Shown piece by piece: positions 22,383 through 33,307 of a stretch of 64,000 nt of DNA. Position numbers and translations under genes: made by a program. Under the pieces are notes generated by a model. It saw nothing but the letters and a program-made list of their open reading frames with translations. It searched no databases and was not told the DNA's origin. Position 1 is the stretch's first letter; each line of letters begins with the position of its first letter. The stretch lies in assembly GCA_030248295.1 (NCBI GenBank), contig JASANH010001401.1:25856-89855 (forward strand). Reading direction: 5' to 3'. Source of the DNA: Mesodorylaimus sp. YZB2_4. Taxonomy: Eukaryota > Nematoda > Enoplea > Dorylaimida > Dorylaimidae.

Positions 22383-25031
22383 TTACACCATGTCACTGCT
22401 TATCAGATCAAAATGTTTAAAGTTGATGTCTTTGATAAATTGCGTGCAGTCATCGGCGAATGTATAAGCGAAACAGCGGCATTCCATAGTGCTCTTGTTG
22501 TAGTCGAAACTGGCGCACATGTGAGGACGCATAAGACAGGCTTTGCCACATTCCATATGGTCCGTGGTGTGGGTGGTTTCGAATGGAACGAAGGCCAAAC
22601 GCCCGTTTTCAGGTGCTGGCAAAAAGCGTCCGACTCGATAACAAGCTAAAATAAGTGTGCATTGGACTCTGTTGGGATTGAAGGATAGGTCCTACCTGCG
22701 GGTGGAGCAGTAGAATCGGCTGCATGTGGTGCGGATGGCGGTGGAGGTGAAGCATGGCCTGAAGAACGAAGGACGAATGTATACGGTAGAGCTGCTGTGG
22801 GAAGGGAGTAAGCCTGCGGATGCTGCAAGAGTCGAAAAATAAAAGTGTCTATGGTTCGGGCACTGATCCTCAGTCGCTCGTATTACCTTGATTCCCGTGG
22901 GTACCACTATGACTCGTCGGAGCATGTTCTGGTGCCATGATGCCCGAGGAAGGTGCGTTGTGTGCTATCGTCGAGCTAGCTGACGTTGCCCCTGTTGAAT
23001 AGGCGCCAGCATTTGGACCACTGGTCACGAGAGGGACGGTATGGGTGGGCGTGTGCGAGGAATGGTGAGGAAGGTGAGAACTGTGCTCCGAGTGTATAGT
23101 GGGCACAGTGTGAGGTGGTGGAGGCTTTGAAGTGGCGTGATCACTTGCTGGCGGGTTTGTGCCTGTAGCAGACCAAGAGGCAGCATGGTCCGGATGGGCA
23201 TGGGTGCTTGTTGATGGCAGAGTTGTTGGATGGCTAGTTGTGGTTGTGGGTGCAGGTGCTCCGGTTGATGGATTGGCTGGAGCAGCAGTTGCATGCGCTG
23301 AGGTATGTGCAGCAGCCAGAGTTGAGTGGACATGTGCCACTGTCGGGGCACTTGTTGCAGCCACTGTCGTTGGATGTGGGACCGTTGTTGGAGCAACGGT
23401 AGGAGCGAGTGTTGGGGCAACTGTAGTAGGTGCGGCATGAGCGACTGTCGGAGACACAGTTGCAGCATGTGTTGTTGGAGCATGGGGAGCAGTCGTTGGA
23501 GCAGCAGTTGAAGGAGTAGTGGCCGCCGTAGTTGTTGCTGCAGGAGCCGTAGTTGTAGTTGTGGTGGGTATCGCCGTCGTCGTCGACGTAGTACTAGTGG
23601 TAGCTGTTGTTGTTGTTGTTGTCGTTGACGTCGTTGGTGGAGGCGTGGTGCTTGAAGTACTCGTAGTCGGTGTGGTTGCTGCCGCAGCTATAGAATATCT
23701 AACATTCTAAACCAAACACTAGCAAAGTGGGCAGACACATACGTGTTGTAGGCATGTTGTACAAGCAGACGCCGTTCAGTCCGCTCTCGCAATCAACCAT
23801 GATCCACTGATAGGCGCTAGTCTCATAGTCTTGCTGTACACCCACACAGTTACCAGCCCATTCGCCAGGCGTACCAGGATTGTCTTTGGCCCAAGGCGCC
23901 CAGTCCTTGTCAGGGTCGTATACATCGCCATTGGAGTATTTGAATTGTTTGGCTTCAGTGTCGTAGTACAGTCCGATCCAAAAGTTGGTCAATTGGAATC
24001 CCAGCGCGCTGAAAATCAGATAATGGGCAGAATATCGAAAACCGCTAATTCTGTCGCTTACTATTCAGCGTAATGCCACATCCAGGCATCCTTGGTGAAC
24101 AGAACGTAGCTATTATTAGCTACACATGCTGCCGTGGCGTCCTCAAATGTCATTGGATCTTGGCTATACTTCATGCAATTTCCAGCGAATGCCATCAAAC
24201 CAGGCGGACAGGCTAGGAAACAGAACCCAGCTCATGGTTATCACAACGCCAAAGAGAGAACAATCTAGCCACTTACTGACATTGGGGAAGGAGGGAAAGG
24301 TGAAAGGGGTTCCTGCAATATACCCTCGATTAAGTATGTGATCGGCTACTGTAGATCACAGATTCTTACCTGTTCCAATGGTGGTCTAAAAAAGTAACGT
24401 TGTGAGCTACACATGGACCCTTAGCGCCACTACTATTTTTATCGTACCTGTTGTGGTTTGATACAAACTCCTGTCATTGCCTGATTGCATGACACAGTGA
24501 ACCAGAGGGGCTTGTTTTCCTGTTTGGTGTCTATTTTGACCACGACACACTCCCCAACTTTAGTGTTTGGTTGGTTGGTTCCCCATGGCGCCCAATCTTT
24601 TTCTGGATCATACGGCTGGCCGTCACTCCAACTCCACGTTCCACTGGCTTTATCATAGTGCAGGCCAAACCAAACGCTGGTCAGCTGTGCAGTGGGAATG
24701 GCTCTGCGTGTTGGCTAGGTCATTGTAAAAGTTATTGGACGGAACGTTCGATGACTTACCCGCCGGTTGCTTGATCCCACAGATCTTTCTCCTTCATCAC
24801 GATTAGGCTGGCATTATCGCTGGCGCAACTCGCTTGAGCCTTTTCCCACGGAACTCGTTGACCCATCATAACGCACATTCCCGCCATGGCGCTGTAGCCA
24901 CTCGGACATTGGGCTAGAAAGGAGCTTCAGGATATCGGTGATTCAAATAGTCTCGCTTGCGTACCTTGACAAAAATGACAGAAAGTCAGAAAGATGAAGG
25001 CCAAAATTGCCACGGAATATTGCGATGCCAT
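22383..25031 (-). CDS. Secreted double C-type lectin with long mucin linker and PAN domain, copy E
   Basis: The ATG at 25029-25031 encodes the leader MASQYSVAILAFIFLTFCHF. Lectin domain 1 is CPSGYSAMAGMCVMMGQ (about 24915-24765) plus SVWFGLHYDKASGTWSWSDG, WAPWGTNQPNTKVGEC and WFTVSCNQAMTGVC (24700-24445). Lectin domain 2 is CPPGLMAFAGNCMKYSQDP (about 24215-24062) plus NFWIGLYYDTEAKQFKYSNG, NPGTPGEWAGNC and WIMVDCESGLNGVC (23990-23740). The mucin region (about 23690-22690) is very long, rich in Thr, Ala, Pro, Val and His with PTTVAPT-like repeats. The PAN exon (about 22650-22383) has CYRVGRFLPAPENGRL, CLMRPHMCASFDY and DDCTQF, ending SSDMV stop. Confidence 0.87.
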
Positions 25032-26415
25032 GACTGTACGATTGCACTGTAAAACGAGGTCCGAACAGACGGCTCTACGTTACCAGCGCCTGATATCAAA
25101 TCTTTTCGATGTGCTCTCCACCAGGTCAGGCCTTTCAGTTGGTACGCATGGGACTGGTTTCCAGGCTCAGCTTGACAACAATTAGCCGTTGTTTTGTAAG
25201 TTATACGTTGGAACAGGATGGTCTGCTCCGCCGAAGCCATTTGGAATCTATGTGAGTGATATGACGGCATAAGATGTGGCTGACAGGGCGAGGAAAACAA
25301 TAGGGATATGCTCATAGGGTGCTGACCAGCGGAGAGGGAACGAAGGGAGGGCTGTCCATGGCAGAAAGACTACTCTGCAGATTGTCCCTAACGTAAAATT
25401 ATGTCTGCTACTTTTCTTTCAAATTGAAGAAAAGAGTTTGGTGAGGTTTTGCGGTCTGCATTGTGTACATATCTATATTTGTGCTCGCATTGAATCAGTT
25501 CTGACTTAGGACACGTGCAAGCCTTATTGACATTACGAGCTGGCCTCTCCTATTCAGCTGCTTCGTAAAACTTTTTCGATCGGACAATGGCGTCGCAGAT
25601 ACGCAAGGCTACTTTTCTTATCCGACCGTCATCTACTGTACTTAACAATAAGTCAAGAATGTAGCATTTCCCATTTTCTACGCATCACTGCTAGAGGCGC
25701 GGGTAAGACACAATAGCTAAAGCCCTGCGCCCTTTCCGCTTATAAATCGCAAGGTAATTATCCCAGCTCAGTTAACGGCTCGAAGGAGGTATGAAGAGGA
25801 TAATCCCTGACATACCTGACTGCAAGCCATTTAATCGTTCGATTGACGCACGACCTAAATTTACCCTCCCATTAATCGCCCACCGGATGGATTTCTTCGT
25901 GCACAGTGTAAATGTCGTTTGTGCGATAACACCCAGAATTGAGGCTCTCGGCCGGCAGTAAGTGTATGTAGTGTTAGGCGAGATTACGCGGGCTCACCGG
26001 AGCTCACTACCTAAGGCAGAGCATAATAAGATACCGTTTTGACATAATTACTTTAGCTTCCGCTCCAAGTCTACAATTTTCTCTGACAATATCAGTCGGC
26101 AAAAACAAGGTGCAGCTTAATGATGTTGACTCATTCACGGTGTCGTCTGCTACATGATACGAGTAACTACTAGTCTTCTTTTATCTTCCGTCTTCTACTC
26201 CTCCATGGTACCAGTTTAAATTTCAAGCAAGCACGCGCCGCAACGCAACATACTTACTGTAGATTTGTGTAGGAAATCATACGCTGGTGAAGGAAAGGGA
26301 AAGATATTTTATTATGCAATGGATATCTCACGAACACTTGGTACAATAAACAGTACTGTATAGAATACGATGCACGTCACTCTATCTGGACATCTAAAAG
26401 AAAGCCTGAGCACGC
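25032..26415. other. Intergenic, no gene seen
   Basis: Upstream of lectin E and downstream of the orphan gene. A minus-strand AATAAA (TTTATT at about 26308) fits the 3' end of the orphan gene. No ORF here has a recognisable product. Confidence 0.5.
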
Positions 26416-26895
26416 TCAAAAATTTTTGACGACAGTTTTTATCATTGATACAACTTTCACACCAGGAGTAGCAGATTTAGTGCCCAGACGTTGACAATTT
26501 TCTCTTGCCTTCTCGTTGGATTTTACTGCCTGGGAATGAGCGCACATGGAAGTCATCGCATCCAAAATGGTGCGAATGTAAGCTTCCCACAGCGATGCTC
26601 CTCGAAAGTACAAATTGGCCACATTGTGGTGCTCGGATCTGATCATAGAGGACAACACGTCCAATATGCAAGTGTACATCTTTGGTGAGTCGCCAACGCA
26701 AACGGGTATACAAAACTTGAGTGTGTTTTCCAAACGAACCAAGGCTTCTTCGACTCGTTGCGGCAATGGTCGGCCATGCCGATAGTTGTGGTGGCCCATT
26801 CGAAGCTTCTCCAGGATCAACTTGCAACGAGACATGGAATCGTGCATGGAAAACGGTCTATCAACTTCAGACGGTACCGCTTTGGAATCAGTCAT
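26416..26895 (-). CDS. Orphan 159-residue protein
   Basis: An uninterrupted frame from ATG 26893-26895 (MTDSKAVPSEVDRPFSMHD) ends KTVVKNF before the stop at 26416. The frame stays open upstream to a TTTTTAG acceptor near 26954, so an upstream coding exon is possible. The composition looks protein-like: helical segments such as RVEEALVRLENTLKF and ASLWEAYIRTILDAMTSMC, mixed charge and several Cys. There is no signal peptide or transmembrane segment. I do not recognise a family. Confidence 0.5.
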   Translation of the reverse strand: MTDSKAVPSEVDRPFSMHDSMSRCKLILEKLRMGHHNYRHGRPLPQRVEEALVRLENTLKFCIPVCVGDSPKMYTCILDVLSSMIRSEHHNVANLYFRGASLWEAYIRTILDAMTSMCAHSQAVKSNEKARENCQRLGTKSATPGVKVVSMIKTVVKNF

Positions 26896-28402
26896 CTTGA
26901 CTGCGTCTGCTGAACGAAATGTTTGACGAGGCCGCACACCCAACCAGACAAACTAAAAAGGAGGCGAAGACACTGTCAGAACTGCCGCTACTTAGTCTTT
27001 TCGCATCTTTCCGTCCACGCATCTTATATACTCGTACTTAGTCCACATCGCGGAGCAATTGCAGCCTACGCTTCGCTCACCAATCGGCGCCCCCAGCTGA
27101 TTACATCTCGGCAAGCCCGGCAGGTGGGCGAAGTGCTTTGACGAAGATAAGTGTCACTGATGACACGATACAATACCTGCTCTTGATCGTACCCCTTCCA
27201 AGCGATGAACAAGCTAATCAGAACTTGTAGGACGAGCAGCGTAGGTATGCAAACAACTCAAGGCGGCGTATCTTAACTCTTGGCGCTAAGCTAGTATCGA
27301 TGCGCTTTATCAGCGCGGATTCAGATTGAGCCGCCGCAAATCACCCTTCTTAAACCACACTAAAAAGTCGCTAGCAGCTGAGGCCTTTTAAGGTCTATGC
27401 TAGTATAGCGCTAATCGGACGGTAAGTTGGAATTCAGTGATAGCGCCCATTGACTGAGGTCATTAGCGCCTAATGAGTCCGGAAATGATTGGTGACCACT
27501 GAAAATGACACAGCAGAGTTTTTATCTTTTTTGTTCCTTTTTGCTCGAGCTAGTGACCTCACTACTGAAAAAACGCGCTGCGCGCGTATGTTCATTTGCT
27601 GGTTCTCATTCTCGCAGCTCCTATTCTTTTACCATAATGACTGCCCCTATTGTTCCGGCCAGAGAACAATCACGGCATTATGTCGTCAAATGTTACCCAT
27701 GAACATTCTCATTAGCATTTGGCACGATCAGGGAAGACCCTACCACCATGTGATTATCATTATCGTCAATGATTACTTGATTCTTGACACGTCTGCTCTG
27801 TTCGTTGCTAGTACTTCTTTAGCATGCCTAGCGAAAAACTGCTCTTCTGCTGGCAAAGGTCTTGCGAGAACATTGCTCTAGTCTTCTTTGATATGAATCA
27901 CCAGGGTTCACAAAAGTGCTTCATCCTGCATGCCCTTCTCCCGCGGACTGATTTAGAGTCCTATCCAACCTGCGCAGTCACAAAGTGTGTGTCTCCAGCT
28001 CCAACCAGGACCTCGTCACAAAGCACTGTGCATCCTTCTAGGCAAACCTAGCCTGACGACGATTTAACGAATTTTGTTTAGCACCACAAAACTAAACGCT
28101 CATTTTTCGTTCAGTCCATCATGGCGCCAGATTTCAAATGATCCTGTCTATGTCACGTGATCCAAATCAATATCGATTCGGACATACAGCGGCTGATAGC
28201 GAAACGTGAAAGACAGTCACTCTTTCGTATTGATTTCTAGACTGGTGCACGCACTGCTCCGGCACGCCCTTATAAGCCTCCCCGTCTGACCAGAAACAGG
28301 CTGGCGACGTGCTCGGGCGCATCAAACGAACCACAAGACCGATGTTCGTAAATGTAGACTAGAAGAGATTTCTCCTGGAAATTATTATAACCTTTTCCAA
28401 AA
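26896..28402. other. Intergenic, no gene seen
   Basis: Only short frames without recognisable content. It contains the upstream regions of the minus-strand orphan and the plus-strand Ly6-like gene. Confidence 0.5.
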
Positions 28403-29256
28403 ATGGATCGACTCCTCCCCTTCGCCGTTTTATTCTGTCTAGCCCACCTTTTTTCTCTCTCCAGGTCACAAAGTAATATTTTTATAAGGCTAGTCGTGCC
28501 TATTGGATGGTTCGAACATGTTTCGTTGTAGGCAAACCCAAAACCGATGTTAGTTTTCGTATAACTGGAAAGCAATCCAGTCCACAATCGTCGCAAAAAT
28601 CTTCGGCCACTCAAGCACCGATGCCCAACGAGAATGTGGTGATTCGAGTTCTGGGTGATGGTTCGAGTAAATATAACGATAGCCGTCTTTCCTGCTATGC
28701 GTGCGATTATGAACAGGATGGCGTGTGGTGCAAGGAACCAGCCAACAAAAGCCTGTTCAGCATGTCCAGGTGCCCGAATAAGGACGATGTGTGCCAGGTG
28801 AGATGGTGGAGAAGATTGACAGCATGGACCAACTGAACCATATCATAGGAACCAGCGACTGATAGTAGAATGCAATGGACTTATCACCTTGTGGTGGTGG
28901 CGGGATGAGAGTCCGTGTCAAATACGATCTCGATTACCCCCCCCCCCCCCCCCAACTGATCTAGGTATAACTGCATGACCACATCCACTTTTCTTGTTCA
29001 GGTCTGGCATTTCTATTCGACCAATACGGACGAAAATTATGGCCGAGCCACCTACTATTTCACCCGAGGCTGTTCAGAGACATGCCAACCTGGGTGCACT
29101 TCATTGGATGATATGGAACATCGATTTGTTAGCTGTTTTTCCTGTTGCACGGACAGTTTATGCAACATTGATAGCAAGGCGACAACCGCTTCCCTTTCTA
29201 GTTTGTATTTACTCTTGTTTTGTGTCACGTCTTGGCTTTTTACAGAAATGAGGTAA
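28403..29256 (+). CDS. Ly6/uPAR-like GPI-anchored surface protein
   Basis: Exon 1 starts at ATG 28403 with a leader (MDRLLPFAVLFCLAHLFSLS) and is spliced at a GTAATA donor to an exon beginning about 28532 (SKPKTDVSFRITGK). A Ser/Gln-rich linker precedes the three-finger domain: LSCYACDYEQDGVWC, then an intron after DDVCQ (28797), then VWHFYSTNTDENYG, GCSETCQPGC and the hallmark CFSCCTDSLCN. The C-terminus is hydrophobic (SLSSLYLLLFCVTSWLF) after a small-residue stretch, as expected for GPI-anchor addition. The intron contains a C15-16 homopolymer near 28938-28953. Likely a cell-surface adaptor or receptor; the partner is unknown. Confidence 0.75.
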
Positions 29257-29699
29257 TCTTGGCCAGCCGATATATATATGGCATGTGTATAAAACGAAGA
29301 TTTTATGATGGTTTTGAAGAGCGGAATTCAGTTATTTGATTGTCCTCTCCTCGAATCTGATCATGAGAATGGCCACCAGTGGTTTAGATAGAGCTACAAT
29401 GGAGCATCCTTTCGCAATGCCCTCATTTCTGCCAGCCCGCGATCTCAATCGAGTCCCAATAGACCACTTAACATCAAAGTTTTCTGACATAGGCCAGGCC
29501 ACAATGAGTTACGCAGACATCTTAGAAATGACCCAGTGCAATACTTTAACTGGTCATAAAAGTGTATCCACCCGCGTTTGACCTACTTACTAGTTTCACC
29601 CTATCCTATCAACTTTACTAAACTGGGAGGGCATCATTTTAGTTTCGCCCAGTGTCGTGGAATAGTTGGGGTAAGAAAAGTGCTCTAAAAACTCAAAGA
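29257..29699. other. Intergenic, no gene seen
   Basis: 3' flank of the Ly6-like gene and upstream region of the ShKT-DB gene. No feature is supported. Confidence 0.5.
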
Positions 29700-30763
29700 A
29701 TGCCCTATTTGGTATCGAGCGCCACTTGTGCGTGGTTTCTACTTTGGTCAGCCCTATGCTATGCTTCGACTGAGAGTGAGAATGAGTGCAGCGACCACCC
29801 TCGATTCGGTTCTGCTTGCAAAAATGTGAATAATCTGAAAGAATGGTGTAATCGATCGCGGCTACAAGATCGAATTGGGTTCAAGAATAATTTTGCCCAG
29901 GTCTGCCGAGCCACATGCGGACTGTGTAATAAAAATGTGGGAAAATCAGTAAGTCTGTTCGAAATCCGGCCAGGTTGCTTCTTCTACGAGAATCCTGTAC
30001 ATTGTAGCATCCTTCGACTGACGATCACTTACCTTATTCTACGCTAACCCCAAACCCAGTTGTGAAACTGGCCTTGATTCGGCCCGGATTCGTCACGGAG
30101 AAGCCGAAGAAGGAGGTGAGGAAGACACACAAGGGTGGCCTGTACTGATCTTCAGCCTATCTCACAGATTGTGTTCATTAATGGAACTCGCACCCGAGCC
30201 CTGTCGAGAGCGGCTACCACACCGAGTACCAATGGTCTGTTCGCCAACGCAACGACTGCATCGCCACCAGTAAGTGCCCCCTTGCTCGTCCAATCTCCTT
30301 AACAGTCTTCTTGTCTTCAGTCATGTGGCCAACCACCATCTTACACTCCTTGTCTTCCACTGGCCTACTCCAACCGATTCTTTCAACAATGCTGTCAGGA
30401 CCTGGGCATTGGACCAGCGTGCCAACACTTGTGCCGCTATGATGTGAAAGTGGAGGAGGTACCCGTTCATCCCATTACCCATCCCCGGATGACCCCACCA
30501 TCGTTCTGCTGTAGGTCCAGCTGGCCGCTGCTAAGCAGCAGTGCCCCTTCAGCATATTGCCGACCTATTTCACCTGCGCCTCCAGGACGAAGAACAACGC
30601 TGACTGTTGCCGCGACACTGGGGTTCTTACTGAAGCTGGTCCTCAGTGCGTACAATTCTGTGATCCGAGTGGTGGTCCATACGAGGGCATCGGCATAAAG
30701 CATTTGAAATGTGCCGTGTATCTCGAGGAGATCATGCAGTGCCATTGGGCCGGACTCCGATAG
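29700..30763 (+). CDS. Secreted ShKT plus DB-module protein
   Basis: The ATG at 29700 opens a leader (MPYLVSSATCAWFLLWSALC). An ShKT domain follows with CSDHPRFGSAC, WCNRSRLQDRIGF and VCRATCGLC. Short exons (about 30060-30115 and 30167-30268) give VKLALIRPGFVTEKPKKE and IVFINGTRTRALSR, a linker with an N-glycosylation site. A Cys-rich DB module is spread over two exons (about 30321-30457 and 30514-30763): SCGQPPSYTPC, FFQQCCQDLGIGPACQHLC, CPFSILPTYFTCASRTKNN and ADCCRDTG...CVQFCDP, ending WAGLR stop. The phase of the first splice does not fit cleanly and may use another donor. DB modules are best known in nematodes. Probably an extracellular-matrix or secreted protein; function unknown. Confidence 0.75.
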
Positions 30764-31944
30764 TGCTCTTTTGCCAGTGCCTTATCGACTTTGGTCATTG
30801 TGCTCATTACAGATCTTGCCAACTAGCTGGCCAGACGTCGGCGTATGCGTCCGCCCGACGCACAAAGGTGACCGCCCCAGCGAAGCTATCCATGGGCTTC
30901 TCACGCTATCTAATGCCTAATTGCTTAACATGATCTCGCCAAGTCCCTTCCAGTCTCACCTCCTCCTAGACCCTTAGCACAAGTTTCCTTCCACGCGCTC
31001 ACTTCCGCCGAGCTCATTTGCCCACTTTCATCGTCTTCATCAGCGCGAATCGACCAAAAGCTAACGCCCACAGCTTTCCTTCACGCCCCTTCGAGAATTC
31101 CTCGCACATTCTATGCCCCCATCCGACTTTACTTTCATACTGTCTAAAAAAATCACAAAGCGATCTTTCAAGCCCATGGCCACCCAAAACACGAGTGTAC
31201 AGTAAGCGTGCCATACAGTATAATACACCAAGGGTCAAACAAACATGGGTATCATTCGGGGAATCCTAGGCAGAGATACGACAAAAACACAGCTTTCCGT
31301 CAAAAAATCCACCCCAATCACATTCCCAAAGAGCTCAGGAAAGTACACGTCCAAAAATATAGCAACACGAGACTTGGTAATCTCAACAAAACAATGGCCA
31401 AGTGCTATCAAGAATAGTGAGAATGAACACAATTTGACTCGTCCTAATCAAAAGCCTCAGGGTAGAATAGCTACCAACCGTCAAAAATAACCCTAGCCAA
31501 AACGTGTCGAAAACGTATTTACACCAACAAACCGAACGACAAGAGCACTAAAATCAATCCTGCATATAAAAGCGGATGGTTCTTCCTAATGCTGAAAAAA
31601 GCTAGCAAAGTTAAAGCCGCCTAGCCCCAATTCTAACGCCCGACTAGATAAGCATTAACATCCCCAAAATGTACTGTACAGTCCCCAGTTGATCCCGAAA
31701 AAACGAAGCTAACTACCAAATTATGCCTTGCGTTACATGCAGTGAGTGAATAAGAAGTGCTGTCTGCGAAGCGTACTGCTCTGACGAAACGACAAATAGT
31801 TCGGCAAGAACCAAATTTACGTGCGTACAGTCGATGAAGCGAGCCACAGCGGACACCAATTACATCCGTATTCCCGCGTCGTCCGAAAAAACCTCAAGTG
31901 ACAGCAGCAGCTGATGCAGCAGAACGGCCAAAGTGTTTCTTGAC
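30764..31944. other. Intergenic between convergent genes, no gene seen
   Basis: 3' flanks of the ShKT-DB gene (plus) and the SPSB gene (minus). Frames present are short and without recognisable domains. Confidence 0.5.
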
Positions 31945-33307
31945 TCATTGGTAAAGCAAATATTGCTTCAACGCCGGCGGTAAGTTCAATGCGGTTACAC
32001 AATGTAATCGATCCTTGCCCAACTGGCGTCTAATCACGCGACGGCAAACGTCCATTAATGGCAGCGGCTCGGCTGTAAAGAAAACGTGTTATTGTAGACA
32101 AGATCAAAACACATTAAAAGCTAACTTACGATCGAGGCCACCCAAATATCGCATCGTGATCTCGCAATGGCCCCAAACAGCCGACACAATAGGATACAGT
32201 TTCTTTCCCTTCAGTCCCCGGAACGCCACACCCAAGTATTGACCGTCGGCGGCGAAGGAGAGCGTGCCTTCATCCATATCCAATATTACCAAGAACGTAT
32301 CTGGTACGACGAAATTATCGGCCAGTTCCGCCACAGCTGCCGCAGCTTGCTGCTGGTTCTGAAGAATGTTATTAATGGCTCCGTTTGGCTGACGAGCGTT
32401 CGGAGATGCTTGGGCATTATTTTGCATTTGGCCGCCGCTGGAGGACGATGGAGATACCGACGCTGACGACGTCGATGCCGCAGCAGCTACGCCCAGAGCC
32501 GCTGCTAAAATCGATGGATACGTAACAGGAGTCTGATTTTTGCTGTCGTGATACAGTTTGTTTCGACCGAGATCCCAGCCCCAAGATTCCGTCGACGAAC
32601 CGACCAGCGAGCAATAACCAACAGCGTGCAAGGGAGCATCCGCAGTCGCCACACCAACCACTGCGTGTGTGCCACGTTGACGAGCCGACCAAGTCATTTC
32701 CCAAACATGGAATCCACGTGTGTATCCCACTTTGCCACGAATACAATCAGTACTTTGCGCCACCGGATGTCGATGAAACGTCAGTTTGTCATCTTCTTTG
32801 ACAAAAATGTTCAAACTTCTATCTTCTGCGTTCCACGCGTGAGCTTCCTGGAAAGCGAAACGTACTGTCGTATTAAGTAGAGATCTACCCCGCAGCTTAG
32901 GGAAGGAAGCCCGCAGGAAAACATAGCAACTAAATTTAGCGCAGCACCTGCACGTTCTATGCGAAATGAACGATCTAGACCGAATAGTGGTCGCGTATGT
33001 ACCCACTTACACCGGCATACACAAGAACTAAGAGGCGTCAACGTACCTGAATTTCTTTCGGCAGGGGAGGCAAGGTCAGAATAACATCGAGCCGACTGGG
33101 TCTAACAAAATCTTGATACAAAGCCAGTAAACAGTCAGTTCCTTGAAGATTCCCAAAAGCGGAGGTGCTGGCACCGTCAGCCGAAGCCGCCGCCGCAGCT
33201 GCGGCTAAAGCTCGACGGTAATGTTCGGGCAGAAACTGATTCGCCGCTGCTACGTTGCCATCTCGACTTCCTGTTCGATTCATTCCTCCCGACACTTTCT
33301 GGCCCAT
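31945..33307 (-). CDS. SPSB: SPRY domain-containing SOCS box protein (SPSB1/4, gustavus-like)
   Basis: The start [14 protein letters not shown] (ATG 33305-33307) is the conserved SPSB N-terminus, followed by an Ala-rich insert. Exon 1 ends at 33047. The SPRY domain (exon from about 32852) has [66 protein letters not shown] and, later, [36 protein letters not shown]. About 64 residues rich in Ala, Ser, Gln and Asn are inserted between TYPSIL and FVVPDTF. The last exon (about 32073-31945) encodes the SOCS box, [17 protein letters not shown] through LKQYLLYQ stop. In this family SPRY binds short D/E-N-N-N-x motifs and the SOCS box recruits Elongin B/C-Cullin5 for ubiquitination. The product is about 370 residues, longer than usual. 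Confidence 0.93.

Noticed and set aside
27489-28051. Overlapping plus-strand frames of 130, 65 and 75 residues
   Set aside because: No domain, splice structure or homology; composition looks non-coding.
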